Part shown: positions 54,696 through 63,325 of the stretch, one piece after another
Position numbering within the stretch: the stretch's first letter is position 1
Layout of the letters: each line of letters opens with the position of its first letter
NCBI RefSeq assembly: GCF_003651185.1
Contig: NZ_RCDC01000005.1
Span: forward strand, 310,001-374,000
Source of the DNA: Stenotrophomonas rhizophila
Lineage (GTDB): Bacteria > Pseudomonadota > Gammaproteobacteria > Xanthomonadales > Xanthomonadaceae
Direction of reading: 5' to 3'
Length of the DNA: 64,000 nucleotides
The notes under the pieces: model-generated
What the model saw: the letters and a program-made list of their open reading frames with translations, nothing else
Told to the model about the DNA's origin: nothing
Databases searched by the model: none
Translations under genes and position numbers: made by a program

Positions 54696-54846
54696 CCGGC
54701 GTCCCGGAAAGGTCGCTTTCGCCGTAACCGTTTACCTGAACAGGGAGCTGCCGGGCGTGCCATTCATCATGCCGGCATCGCGTTGGGCTGTTTATGCTCT
54801 TCACGGCCCGCACGCCGGCGCCGTCCGGTAACCAAGGAGAAACCTC

Positions 54847-55542
54847 ATGATTCGACCCGCAACCCGCAACGTGGCCCTGGCCCTGATGACTGCTGCCGCC
54901 CTGACGGCCTGCGCCACCGGTGGCTCCTACGTGCAGAGTGACCAGTACGGCAACCCCGTTGAACAGCAGAACCGCACCGGCCGCAACGCGTTGATCGGCA
55001 CCGCGGTCGGCGTCGCCGCCGGCCTGCTCAGCGGCAACAGCGCCACCGAGCGCCGCCAGCACGCCATGATCGGTGCCGGTATCGGCGCACTCAGCGGCGC
55101 GGCCGTCGGCCAGTACCAGGACCGTCAGGAACGCGCGCTGCGCGAACGTACCGCCAACACCGGTATCGACGTCTCCCGTAATGGCGACAACCTGGTCCTG
55201 AACCTGCCGGACGGCATCACCTTCGATTTCGGCAAGTCCACGCTGAAGCCGCAGTTCTACAGCTCGCTCAACGGCGTGGCCAGCACGCTGGCCGAGTACA
55301 ACCAGACCATGATCGAAGTGGTCGGCCACACCGACAGCATCGGCAGCGACGCAGTCAACAACCGCCTCTCCAAGGAACGCGCCGACTCGGTCGCCGCCTA
55401 TCTGGCCGGCCAGGGTGTGCAGCGTGCCCGCATCGAAACCCTCGGTGCCGGCAAGGCCTACCCGATTGCCGACAACAACACCGATGCCGGCCGCGCGCAG
55501 AACCGCCGCGTCGAGATCCGTGTGATTCCCTTGCAGCAATAA
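54847..55542 (+). CDS. OmpA-family lipoprotein with glycine-zipper (YiaD-like)
   Basis: A 231-aa outer-membrane lipoprotein. MIRPATRNVALALMTAAALT-AC is a signal peptide with the lipid Cys at 22. A glycine-zipper segment follows (IGTAVGVAAGLLSGN and GAGIGALSGAAVGQYQD). Residues about 120-231 are an OmpA-like peptidoglycan-binding domain: FDFGKSTLKPQFYSSLNGVA, VVGHTDSIGSDAVNNRLSKE, RADSVAAYLAGQGV and NRRVEIRVIP. It should tether the outer membrane to peptidoglycan. Three hairpins follow its stop. Confidence 0.93.
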   Translation: MIRPATRNVALALMTAAALTACATGGSYVQSDQYGNPVEQQNRTGRNALIGTAVGVAAGLLSGNSATERRQHAMIGAGIGALSGAAVGQYQDRQERALRERTANTGIDVSRNGDNLVLNLPDGITFDFGKSTLKPQFYSSLNGVASTLAEYNQTMIEVVGHTDSIGSDAVNNRLSKERADSVAAYLAGQGVQRARIETLGAGKAYPIADNNTDAGRAQNRRVEIRVIPLQQ

Positions 55543-55562
55543 CAGCGCGCCAGCGCGCTGTT
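55541..55562 (+). other. GC-rich hairpin at the stop codon of the OmpA-like gene
   Basis: AACAGCGCG/CGCGCTGTT stem beginning within the TAA stop; no T-run. It is followed by two more hairpins. Confidence 0.45.
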
Positions 55563-55566
55563 ATTG

Positions 55567-55624
55567 CGTGTTGCGAGCCCAGGTTCGCAACACGAAAATG
55601 CCGCCCTTACAGGCGGCATTTTTT
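55567..55624 (+). terminator. Tandem hairpins, the second a terminator
   Basis: Hairpin 1: CGTGTTGCGA ... TCGCAACACG (55567-55594). Hairpin 2: AAAATGCCGCC ... GGCGGCATTTTTT (55595-55624), with A-flank and T-run, usable on both strands. Confidence 0.85.
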
Positions 55625-55649
55625 GTAGGTACCGGCCGCTGGCCGGTAC
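55625..55649 (+). repeat. SMAG-type palindromic repeat
   Basis: GTAG followed by GTACCGGCCGCTGGCCGGTA and C, directly after the terminator T-run. Confidence 0.7.
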
Positions 55650-55698
55650 GCCCGGAACAACTCCGTCCGCTCGCACACCCACACGACCGCACCGCCCA

Positions 55699-55732
55699 AA
55701 CGACAACGCCGCCCAAGGGCGGCGTTGTCGTT
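55699..55732. terminator. Long perfect hairpin after the LysR gene
   Basis: A 16-base arm (from AACGACAACG) with its exact complement and an AA at the centre. It lies 34 bases past the minus-strand smeRv stop and carries A and T flanks, so it could end both units. Confidence 0.8.
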
Positions 55733-55766
55733 CAAACGGCACTGCGCCGATGAAGCATCGCCAGCA

Positions 55767-56789
55767 TCACCCTGCGGTCACCGTCTCCAGAATCCGCTTC
55801 CCGGCCGCCTGCAGCTCGGTTTCCACCTGCGTCTGCTGCTGCTTGGCCAGCTTCGCGGCCGGGCACTGGGCCAGCATGTAGTTTGCGTCGAAGTTCATCT
55901 TCTCGACCAGGAAATCGACGAACGCGCGCACCTTCGGCGAGACCAGCCGGCCGCCGGCGAACACCGCGTTGAAGTCCACTTCCGGCCCGGTCCAGCCGGC
56001 CAGCACGCGGCGCACCATCCCCGATTCGACGAACGGCTTGGCCATCACGTCACCGGTCAACAGCAACCCTTCGCCGCACACCAGTGCGCCGTTCAATGCG
56101 GACGGATCATTGGCCACCAGCAGCGGATTCACCGGGAAATCCAGCAGTTCGCCGCCGTTCTCGCCCAACTGCCAGAAGAAGCGGTTGTTGTTGAGGTTGC
56201 GGGCCTTGCGCATCGCCAGGATGCGGTGGAACTGCAGTTCATCCGGGTGCAGCGGCTCGCCATAGCGTTCGATGTAGGCCGGGCTGGCAAACACCTGCGT
56301 GCGCAGGCTGCCAAGCTTGCGCGCCACCAGGTTGGAGTCGGGCAGGGTGCCCACGCGCAGCGCCAGATCCGCTTCACCGGCAATCAGGTCGAGCTTCTCG
56401 TTGCCCAGATGCATGTCCAGCTGGATTTCCGGGTACTGCGCATGGAACTGGCCGAGCAGCGGCGCGATCCAGGTGATGCCGATCGAGTAGGGCACGGTGA
56501 AGCGCAGCCAGCCGCGCGGGCCGGACTGCAGTTGGTTGACCGCGCCTTCGGCTTCTTCCAGCTCGCGTGCGATGCGCTGGCAGTGCTCGTGATAGACCGA
56601 GCCCGCTTCAGTGAGGCCGAGGCGGCGGGTGGTCCGGTGCAGCAGACGCGCGCCGAGGCGCGTTTCCAGTTCCTGCACCTTGCGGCTGACCGTCGTCTTG
56701 GGTAACCCCAGTGCAGTGGCGGCGGCGATGAAACTGCCTTGCTCGACCACTTTGACGAAGATCAGCGTGTCGTTGAGATCGTGGGCCAT
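55767..56789 (-). CDS. smeRv: LysR-type regulator of the efflux operon (SmeRv-like)
   Basis: A 340-aa LysR-family regulator. The winged helix-turn-helix is DTLIFVKVVEQGSFIAAATA with LGLPKTTVSRKVQELETRLG and LLHRTTRRLGLTEAG. The effector domain follows (RFTVPYSIGITWIAPLLGQF, DLALRVGTLPDSNLVARKLG). It is divergent from the smeU1-V-W-U2-X type operon, the position of smeRv in Stenotrophomonas maltophilia, where changes in this regulator cause pump overexpression. The ATG at 56789 (MAHDLNDTLIF) is preferred; a TTG start lies at 56801. Confidence 0.85.
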   Translation of the reverse strand: MAHDLNDTLIFVKVVEQGSFIAAATALGLPKTTVSRKVQELETRLGARLLHRTTRRLGLTEAGSVYHEHCQRIARELEEAEGAVNQLQSGPRGWLRFTVPYSIGITWIAPLLGQFHAQYPEIQLDMHLGNEKLDLIAGEADLALRVGTLPDSNLVARKLGSLRTQVFASPAYIERYGEPLHPDELQFHRILAMRKARNLNNNRFFWQLGENGGELLDFPVNPLLVANDPSALNGALVCGEGLLLTGDVMAKPFVESGMVRRVLAGWTGPEVDFNAVFAGGRLVSPKVRAFVDFLVEKMNFDANYMLAQCPAAKLAKQQQTQVETELQAAGKRILETVTAG

Positions 56790-56867
56790 GACGGGATCCA
56801 AAGTCGGGGAGGGAGAGAGTGCCGCAAATGATTGTGCCGGGCACGGGATGATTATTCCCCTAAATCC

Positions 56868-56899
56868 GGACTAATCAAGGGGGAGTTTGAGGACTAATC
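56868..56899. promoter_or_regulatory. Candidate LysR-type operator repeats
   Basis: GGACTAATC occurs twice (56868-56876, 56891-56899), 23 bases apart, and the first copy also pairs with GATTA at 56850-56854. Direct repeats two helical turns apart in the divergent region fit LysR binding, but no clean T-N11-A palindrome decides it. Confidence 0.4.
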
Positions 56900-56931
56900 T
56901 GGCGCCATTCCAGATATGAAGGACGACAACC

Positions 56932-57159
56932 ATGTGGTTGCGGAACATTCTTGGCCGCCTGCGTAGCGGCCCCAACGCCCCGCTGGACCTCGCGATGACC
57001 GTGGAAGTCCGTCCGGGTTCCTTGTCCCGTAAGGCTTTTCGGGAGTTCACCCCGCCTGCCAACATGCAGCGCGGCGGCAGCTTCCGGCTGGGCGCCCGCA
57101 ATGGCGACCGACTGGGCCGAATTGGGATTATCCCGGCGACGGGAGTGAAAGTCCCATGA
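56932..57159 (+). CDS. Candidate 75-aa protein at the head of the efflux operon
   Basis: An ATG at 56932 with AAGGA 9 bases upstream opens a 75-codon frame (MWLRNILGRLRSGPNAPLDL at the start). Its TGA overlaps the smeU1 ATG (ATGA at 57156-57159). The protein is basic, without a membrane helix or signal peptide. By my count about three quarters of its third codon positions are G or C, close to coding values but lower than its neighbours. The minus strand over this segment is also open, so the frame is not unique. It could be a real small protein, a leader that sets smeU1 translation, or chance. I do not recognise the sequence. Confidence 0.4.
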   Translation: MWLRNILGRLRSGPNAPLDLAMTVEVRPGSLSRKAFREFTPPANMQRGGSFRLGARNGDRLGRIGIIPATGVKVP

Positions 57160-57929
57160 ATGGGACATTGGCCCCCGAGGTGCTGGTGCTCGGTGGCACC
57201 GGCAGCGTGGGCCAGGGGATCGTGGCGGCCTTGCTGGAGGCCGGCAGCCCCGTGTTGGTGGTCGGCCGCGACCCCGGCCGGCTGGCCGCGCTGCAGGAGC
57301 AGTTCGCCGATGAGCCGGGGCTGGAGGTCCTGCTCGGTTCGCTGGGCGACGACGGCTCGGCGCGGACCGTGGCCGAGCGCGTCGGCGGACGTGCCCGCGC
57401 GCTCGCCGCGGTGGTGGATGCGATGGGCGGGCCGTACAACCGTGGGCGGGTGACCGACCGCAGCGGCGATGCGCTGTTGCAGGCGCTGCAGGCCGACGTG
57501 ATGCCGCACGTGCATGCCGGCCGCCATCTGCTGCCGCTGGTGCGCGGTGGCGCCCAGGTACGGCGCTACGTGCTGGTTGGCGGGCCGGCCGGCTTCAAAC
57601 CGTGGGCCGGGCACGGTGAGTCCTCCATCACCATGTCCGCCACCCGCATGTACGCGCAGGTGCTGCACCAGGAAGCCCAGGCACTGGGCGTGCGCGCGCA
57701 GATGCTGGAAGTGTGCGATCCGGTGTGCACCCCGGCCAATGCCGCCAAGGCCTGCATCGAATGGCCGAGCGCGCTGCTGGTTGGCCGGCGTGTGGTCTCG
57801 CTGCTCGACAACTGCACCGACAACCGCGCCATCGTGCGCTGCGATGCACGCGATGCCGAACTGCCGCGCGGGCTGCTGCATCTGGACCGCCCTCCGCCGA
57901 TGTCGCGCAACACGGCCGGCACTGCTTGA
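57156..57929 (+). CDS. smeU1: SDR-fold protein of the efflux operon (SmeU1-like)
   Basis: A 257-aa NAD(P)-binding Rossmann protein. VLVLGGTGSVGQGIVAALLE (GGTGxxGxG at residues 13-21) and VVGRDPGRLAAL bind the cofactor; AVVDAMGGPYNRG and a late YVLVGGPAGFKPW follow. The expected YxxxK active-site pair is not visible: SATRMYAQVLHQEAQAL has Tyr but no Lys four residues on, so catalysis as a classical SDR is doubtful. It is the first main gene of the operon, matching smeU1 by position. GGGAG lies about 10 bases upstream, and the start overlaps a 75-codon frame. Confidence 0.78.
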   Translation: MNGTLAPEVLVLGGTGSVGQGIVAALLEAGSPVLVVGRDPGRLAALQEQFADEPGLEVLLGSLGDDGSARTVAERVGGRARALAAVVDAMGGPYNRGRVTDRSGDALLQALQADVMPHVHAGRHLLPLVRGGAQVRRYVLVGGPAGFKPWAGHGESSITMSATRMYAQVLHQEAQALGVRAQMLEVCDPVCTPANAAKACIEWPSALLVGRRVVSLLDNCTDNRAIVRCDARDAELPRGLLHLDRPPPMSRNTAGTA

Positions 57930-58019
57930 CCTCTACCAAGGTTCAGGTCCCAGGCTACGCCCCCCACGTCGCCCACGTTTTCGATTCTGTATCACCACCC
58001 CTACGTACGGATGCATGAC

Positions 58020-59231
58020 ATGACTTCCAACTCCTCCCCGCATCGTTTCACCCGACGGCTGGCCATGGCCGGCGTTTCCATCCTTGCCGCCGCGGTGCTG
58101 ACCGCCTGCAGTGGCAGCCACGCTGAGGAAGCCGGCATGCCGCCGCCGCCCTCGGTCAGTGCCGCCCCGGTGCTGGTCAAGCAGGTCAGCCAGTGGGACG
58201 ACTTCAGCGGCCGCGTCGAAGCGGTCGAAAGCGTTGAACTGCGCCCGCGCGTCTCCGGCTACATCGACAAGGTCAACTATGTCGAAGGCCAGGAGGTCAA
58301 GAAGGGCGATGTGCTGTTCACCATCGACGCACGCAGCTACCGCGCCGAGCTGGACCGCGCCACCGCCGAGCTCAACCGCGCGCGCACCCAGGCCCAGGTG
58401 AGTCGCAGCGAAGCCGACCGTGCCCGCCGCCTGTCCGACCAGCAGGCGATTTCCACGGAGACCTGGGAACAGCGCCGTGCCGTGTCCGAGCAGGCCCTGG
58501 CGCAGGTCCAAGCCGCGCAGGCGGCGGTGGATGCAGCGCGCTTGAACATGGAATTCACCCAGGTGCGCGCCCCGATCAACGGCCGTGCCGGCCGCGCGAT
58601 GGTGACCGCCGGCAACCTGGTCACCGCCGGCGACAGCGCCAGCGTGCTGACCACGCTGGTCTCGCTGGACAAGGTGCATGTGTACTTCGATGCCGATGAA
58701 GGCACCTTCCTGCGCTACGCCCAGATGGCCCGCAAGGGGGAACGCCCGAGCGAGCGCGACAGCGAACTGCCGGTGAAGGTCGGCCTGTCCGGTGAGGACG
58801 GCTACCCGCATGAAGGCAAGGTCGATTTCCTGGACAACCAGGTCACCCGCAGCACCGGCACCATCCGGGTCCGCGCGCTGCTGGACAACGCCGACCGCGC
58901 CTTCACCCCGGGGCTGTTCGCCCGCGTGCAGTTGCTGGGCAGCGGCCAGTTCCAGGCCATGCTGATCGATGACAAGGCCGTGCTGACCGACCAGGACCGC
59001 AAGTTCGTCTACGTGGTCGACAAGGACAACAAGGCACAGCGCCGTGATATCCAGCTCGGCCGCAACGCCGACGGCCTGCGGATCGTCGAGCAGGGCCTGA
59101 AGGCCGGTGACCGCGTGATCATCGACGGCGTGCAGAAAGTCTTCATGCCCGGCATGCCGGTTCAGGCCAAGGCCGTTGCGATGCAGCCGGTTGCCGCACC
59201 GGTAGCCGCGCCGGCTGTTGCAAAGAATTGA
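58020..59231 (+). CDS. smeV: RND efflux periplasmic adaptor (SmeV-like)
   Basis: The 403-aa membrane fusion protein linking pump and outer-membrane channel. A signal peptide with lipobox (ILAAAVLTAC) makes it a lipoprotein. A lipoyl-type domain (ELRPRVSGYIDKVNYVEGQE VKKGDVLF split around the hairpin) flanks an alpha-hairpin of about 60 residues (ELDRATAELNRARTQAQVSR onward), then the barrel (VRAPINGRAGRAMVTAGNLV) and MP domain (GVQKVFMPGMPV). ATGs at 58011 and 58020 are both open; neither has a good ribosome site. It is 90 bases after smeU1. Confidence 0.9.
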   Translation: MTSNSSPHRFTRRLAMAGVSILAAAVLTACSGSHAEEAGMPPPPSVSAAPVLVKQVSQWDDFSGRVEAVESVELRPRVSGYIDKVNYVEGQEVKKGDVLFTIDARSYRAELDRATAELNRARTQAQVSRSEADRARRLSDQQAISTETWEQRRAVSEQALAQVQAAQAAVDAARLNMEFTQVRAPINGRAGRAMVTAGNLVTAGDSASVLTTLVSLDKVHVYFDADEGTFLRYAQMARKGERPSERDSELPVKVGLSGEDGYPHEGKVDFLDNQVTRSTGTIRVRALLDNADRAFTPGLFARVQLLGSGQFQAMLIDDKAVLTDQDRKFVYVVDKDNKAQRRDIQLGRNADGLRIVEQGLKAGDRVIIDGVQKVFMPGMPVQAKAVAMQPVAAPVAAPAVAKN

Positions 59232-59234
59232 AGG

Positions 59235-59287
59235 GCAGCCGACTGACCGTCGGTTCTACATAGCAGCCGACCAACGGTCGGCTCTAC
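59235..59287 (-). repeat. Tandem SMAG-type repeats between smeV and smeW
   Basis: GCAGCCGACTGACCGTCGGT-TCTAC (59235-59259) and GCAGCCGACCAACGGTCGGC-TCTAC (59263-59287), two near-identical units with GTAG on the minus strand, starting 3 bases after the smeV stop. A separate perfect palindrome, CCGCTGTCGC/GCGACAGCGG, is at 59324-59345. All lie within the operon. Confidence 0.8.
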
Positions 59288-59391
59288 CGTGACTGCCATC
59301 GCCCCGTGCAGGGGAACCCGCCACCGCTGTCGCCTGCGACAGCGGCCGGGGTCGTGCACGCCGGCGCTGGTGAAACCCCAGGAATCCACCC

Positions 59392-62300
59392 ATGGACTTT
59401 TCCCGTTTTTTCATTGACAGGCCGATCTTCGCGGCGGTGCTGTCGATCGTGATCTTCGCCGCCGGCCTGATCGCGATCCCGATGCTGCCGATCAGCGAGT
59501 ACCCCGAAGTGGTGCCGCCCTCGGTGGTGGTGCGCACGGTGTACCCGGGCGCCAACCCCAAGGTGATTGCTGAAACCGTGGCCACGCCACTGGAAGAAGC
59601 GATCAACGGCGTGGAGGACATGATGTATATCAAGTCCGTCGCCGGCTCTGACGGCGTGCTGCAGATGACCGTGACCTTCCGCCCGGGCACCGATCCGGAC
59701 GAAGCCGCGGTCAAGGTGCAGAACCGTGTGGCCCAGGCGCAGGCGCGCCTGCCGGAAGACGTGCGCCGCCAGGGTGTCTCCACCCAGAAGCAGTCGCCGA
59801 CCTTCCTGATGGTGGTCCACCTGACCTCCCCGGACGGCAAGTACGACTCGCTGTACCTGCGCAACTACGCGCGCCTGCACGTCAAGGATTCGCTGGCACG
59901 CCTGCAGGGCGTCGGCGATGCGCAGATGTTCGGTGGCGGTGACTACGCGATGCGTGCGTGGCTGGACCCGGACAAGATCGCCGCCCGTGGCCTGACCGCC
60001 AGCGATGTGGTGCGTGCGATGCGCGAGCAGAACGTGCAGGTCTCGGCCGGCCAGCTCGGCGCCGAGCCGATGCCGAGCAGCGACTTCCTGACCCTGATCA
60101 ACGCCCAGGGCCGCCTGCGTACCGAACAGGAATTCCGCGACATCGTGCTCAAGGCCGGTGACGACGGTGAAGTGGTGCGCCTGTCCGATGTCGCGCGCCT
60201 GGAACTCGGCGCCGGTGACTACACGCTGCGTTCGCAGCTGGATGGCAAGAACGCGGTCGGCATCGGTATCTTCCAGGCCCCGGGTGCCAACGCGCTGGAG
60301 ATCCGCGACTCGGTCATCCACACCATGGATGAGCTGACCAAGCAGTTCCCGCCGGGTGTGAAATACGAAGCGGTGTATGACACCACGATCTTCGTGCGCG
60401 ATTCGGTCAAGGCCGTGGTCTCCACGCTGCTGGAAGCGATCGCGCTGGTGGTGCTGGTGGTGATCCTGTTCCTGCAGACCTGGCGCGCCTCGATCATTCC
60501 GCTGATCGCCGTGCCGGTGTCCATCGTGGGTACGTTTGCGGCGCTGTACGTGCTGGGCTTCTCGATCAACACCTTGACCCTGTTCGGGCTGGTGCTGGCG
60601 ATCGGCATCGTGGTCGATGACGCGATCGTGGTGGTGGAGAACGTCGAGCGCAACATCGAAGAAGGCCTGACCCCGCTGGCCGCGGCACACCAGGCGATGC
60701 GTGAAGTCTCCGGGCCGATCGTGGCGATCGCGCTGGTGCTGTGTGCCGTATTCGTGCCGATGGCGTTCCTGTCGGGCGTGACCGGTGCGTTCTACAAGCA
60801 GTTCGCCGTCACCATCGCCATCTCGACCGTGATCTCGGCGATCAACTCGCTGACCCTGTCGCCGGCCCTGGCCGCACGTCTGCTCAAGCCGCACGGTGCA
60901 CCGAAGGATGGCCTGACCCGTCTGATCGATCGTCTGTTCGGCTGGATCTTCCGTCCGTTCAACCGCTTCTTCAAGACCAGCTCGGAGAAGTACCACGGTT
61001 CGGTCGGCCGCCTGCTGGGCCGCCGTGGCCTGGTGTTCGTGGTGTATGCCGGCCTGCTGCTGGCCACCGGCCTGATGTTCAAGGCGGTGCCGGCCGGCTT
61101 CATTCCGACCCAGGACAAGCTGTACCTGATCGCCGGTGTGAAGCTGCCGGAAGGCTCCTCGATCGCACGTACCGACGCCATGCTGGCCAAGGTCGCCGAG
61201 ATCGCGCGCAACACCGATGGCGTGGCGCACACGATCCAGTTCCCGGGTCTAAACGCGCTGCAGTTCACCAACACGCCCAACACCGGTGTAGCGTTCGTTC
61301 CGCTCAAGCCGTTCAGTGAGCGCAAGGGACGCACCGCCGCGCAGATCAATGCCGAGATCAACGCCAAGATCGCCGGGCTGCAGGAGGGCTTCGCGTTCTC
61401 CATGATGCCGCCGCCGATCCTCGGCCTGGGTAACGGCAACGGCTACCAGATGTTCATCCAGGACCGCGGCAACCTCGGCTACGGCGCACTGCAGACTGCA
61501 GTGAGCACGATGCAGGGCGCCGTCGCGCAGACCCCGGGCATGGCGTTCCCGATCACCAGCTACCAGGCCAACGTGCCGCAGCTGGATGCCGAAGTGGACC
61601 GCGTCAAGGCCAAGGCCCAGGGCGTGGAGTTGACCGAGTTGTTCGACACGCTGCAGACCTACCTGGGCTCGGCGTACGTGAACGACTTCAACCAGTTCGG
61701 TCGCACCTGGCAGGTGATCGCCCAGGCCGACGGCCAGTTCCGTGACAGCGTGGAAGACATCGGTCGCCTGCGCACCCGCAACAACCGCGGCGAGATGGTG
61801 CCGATCGGCTCCATGGTCACCGTGAAGCAGACCTACGGCCCGGACCCGGTGCTGCGCTTCAACGGTTACCCGGCGGCCGATCTGGCCGGCGAAGCCGACC
61901 CGCGGATGCTGTCCTCGGCCGAGGCGATGACCAAGCTGACCGAAATCGCCGGCAAGGTGCTGCCGGTGGGCATGCAGACCGAGTGGACCGACCTGAGCTA
62001 CCAGCAGGCCACCCAGGGCAAGGCCGCCTTCATCGTGTTCCCGGTGGCGATCCTGCTGGCGTTCCTGGTGCTGGCCGCGCTGTATGAAAGCTGGTCGCTG
62101 CCGCTGGCGGTGATCCTGATTGTTCCCATGACCCTGCTGTCTGCGTTGTTCGGCGTATGGATGACGGGCGGTGACAACAACGTGTTCGTGCAGGTCGGCC
62201 TGGTGGTGCTGATGGGCCTGGCATGCAAGAACGCCATCCTGATCGTCGAGTTCGCCCGAGAACTGGAAATGGGCGGCAAGGGCATCGTGGAGGCTGCACT

Positions 62301-62562
62301 GGAAGCGTGCCGCCTGCGTCTGCGCCCGATCGTGATGACCTCCATCGCGTTCATCGCCGGCACCATCCCGCTGGTGATCTCGCATGGCGCCGGTGCGGAA
62401 GTCCGCTCGGTGACCGGTATCACGGTGTTCGCCGGCATGTTGGGCGTCACCCTGTTCGGCCTGTTCCTGACCCCGGTGTTCTACGTGGCCCTGCGCAAGT
62501 TCGTCAGCCGTAATGGCGGCGGGCAGCTGGTGACCCACGGCGAACCGACCATCCACCACTGA
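59392..62562 (+). CDS. smeW: RND multidrug efflux transporter (SmeW-like)
   Basis: A 1056-aa HAE1-family inner-membrane proton/drug antiporter. Helix 1 begins FSRFFIDRPIFAAVLSIVIF; two large periplasmic loops occupy about residues 40-335 and 560-870; the proton-relay Asp pair is in LAIGIVVDDAIVVVENVERN in helix 4. VPAGFIPTQDKLYLIAGVKL and AGTIPLVISHGAGAEVRSVT are standard family segments. It forms a trimer with SmeV and the SmeX channel. In S. maltophilia SmeVWX expels quinolones and chloramphenicol; the range here is inferred from the family. Confidence 0.95.
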   Translation: MDFSRFFIDRPIFAAVLSIVIFAAGLIAIPMLPISEYPEVVPPSVVVRTVYPGANPKVIAETVATPLEEAINGVEDMMYIKSVAGSDGVLQMTVTFRPGTDPDEAAVKVQNRVAQAQARLPEDVRRQGVSTQKQSPTFLMVVHLTSPDGKYDSLYLRNYARLHVKDSLARLQGVGDAQMFGGGDYAMRAWLDPDKIAARGLTASDVVRAMREQNVQVSAGQLGAEPMPSSDFLTLINAQGRLRTEQEFRDIVLKAGDDGEVVRLSDVARLELGAGDYTLRSQLDGKNAVGIGIFQAPGANALEIRDSVIHTMDELTKQFPPGVKYEAVYDTTIFVRDSVKAVVSTLLEAIALVVLVVILFLQTWRASIIPLIAVPVSIVGTFAALYVLGFSINTLTLFGLVLAIGIVVDDAIVVVENVERNIEEGLTPLAAAHQAMREVSGPIVAIALVLCAVFVPMAFLSGVTGAFYKQFAVTIAISTVISAINSLTLSPALAARLLKPHGAPKDGLTRLIDRLFGWIFRPFNRFFKTSSEKYHGSVGRLLGRRGLVFVVYAGLLLATGLMFKAVPAGFIPTQDKLYLIAGVKLPEGSSIARTDAMLAKVAEIARNTDGVAHTIQFPGLNALQFTNTPNTGVAFVPLKPFSERKGRTAAQINAEINAKIAGLQEGFAFSMMPPPILGLGNGNGYQMFIQDRGNLGYGALQTAVSTMQGAVAQTPGMAFPITSYQANVPQLDAEVDRVKAKAQGVELTELFDTLQTYLGSAYVNDFNQFGRTWQVIAQADGQFRDSVEDIGRLRTRNNRGEMVPIGSMVTVKQTYGPDPVLRFNGYPAADLAGEADPRMLSSAEAMTKLTEIAGKVLPVGMQTEWTDLSYQQATQGKAAFIVFPVAILLAFLVLAALYESWSLPLAVILIVPMTLLSALFGVWMTGGDNNVFVQVGLVVLMGLACKNAILIVEFARELEMGGKGIVEAALEACRLRLRPIVMTSIAFIAGTIPLVISHGAGAEVRSVTGITVFAGMLGVTLFGLFLTPVFYVALRKFVSRNGGGQLVTHGEPTIHH

Positions 62563-62587
62563 TTCCTTCCCCCGCGAGGTTTTTCCT

Positions 62588-63325
62588 ATGAATACCGCTA
62601 CCCAAAAGATCGCCCTGGTCACCGGTGCCACCCGCGGCATCGGCCTGGAAACCGTCCGTCAGCTGGCCCAGGCCGGCGTGCATACGCTGCTGGCCGGGCG
62701 CAAGCGCGACGTCGCCGTGGCCGAGGCGCTGAAGCTGCAGGCCGAGGGCCTGCCGGTGGAAGCGATCCAGCTCGACGTCGGTGATGCCGCCAGCATCGCC
62801 GCCGCCGTGCAGACCGTGACCGAGCGCCACGGCCGCCTGGACATCCTGGTCAACAACGCCGGCATCCTGCTCGACGACATCAAGCTGGCCCCCTCGGCGC
62901 AGACCCTGCAGACCTGGCGCGATACCTTCGACACCAACGTGTTCGCGGTGATCGCCGTCACCCAGGCCTTCCTGCCGCTGCTCAATGCCTCGCCGGCCGG
63001 CCGCATCGTCAACGTCTCCAGCATCCTGGGCTCGCTGACCCTGCACAGCCAGCCGGGTTCGCCGATCTATGGCTTCGCGGTGCCGGCCTACAACGCCTCC
63101 AAGAGCGCGGTGAATGCCTGGACCGTGCAGCTGGCCTATGAGCTGCGCGAGAGCACCACCAAGGTCAACACCGTGCATCCGGGCTACGTCAAAACCGACA
63201 TGAACGGTGGCGAGGGTGAGATCGAAATCAGCGAAGGCGCGCGTTCCAGCGTCGGCATGGCACTGATCGATGCCGATGGCCCGAACGGCAGCTTCACCTA
63301 CCTCGGCGAGGTGCTGCCATGGTGA
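62588..63325 (+). CDS. smeU2: Short-chain dehydrogenase/reductase of the efflux operon (SmeU2-like)
   Basis: A 245-aa classical SDR. TGATRGIGLETVRQ (TGxxxGxG), ILVNNAGILLDD, VNVSSILGSLT with the Ser, and the active-site PAYNASKSAVNAW (YxxxK) are all present, so it is expected to be an active oxidoreductase, unlike the degenerate smeU1 product. Substrate unknown; it resembles carbonyl reductases. It follows smeW by 25 bases with CGCGAGG upstream and overlaps smeX by 7 bases, matching smeU2 by position. Confidence 0.92.
   Translation: MNTATQKIALVTGATRGIGLETVRQLAQAGVHTLLAGRKRDVAVAEALKLQAEGLPVEAIQLDVGDAASIAAAVQTVTERHGRLDILVNNAGILLDDIKLAPSAQTLQTWRDTFDTNVFAVIAVTQAFLPLLNASPAGRIVNVSSILGSLTLHSQPGSPIYGFAVPAYNASKSAVNAWTVQLAYELRESTTKVNTVHPGYVKTDMNGGEGEIEISEGARSSVGMALIDADGPNGSFTYLGEVLPW

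Noticed and set aside
56875..57168. A 97-codon minus-strand frame overlapping the 75-codon candidate
   Set aside because: No ribosome site and no fit to either divergent unit. The plus-strand frame has a ribosome site and coupling to smeU1, so it is preferred, but the ambiguity lowers its confidence.
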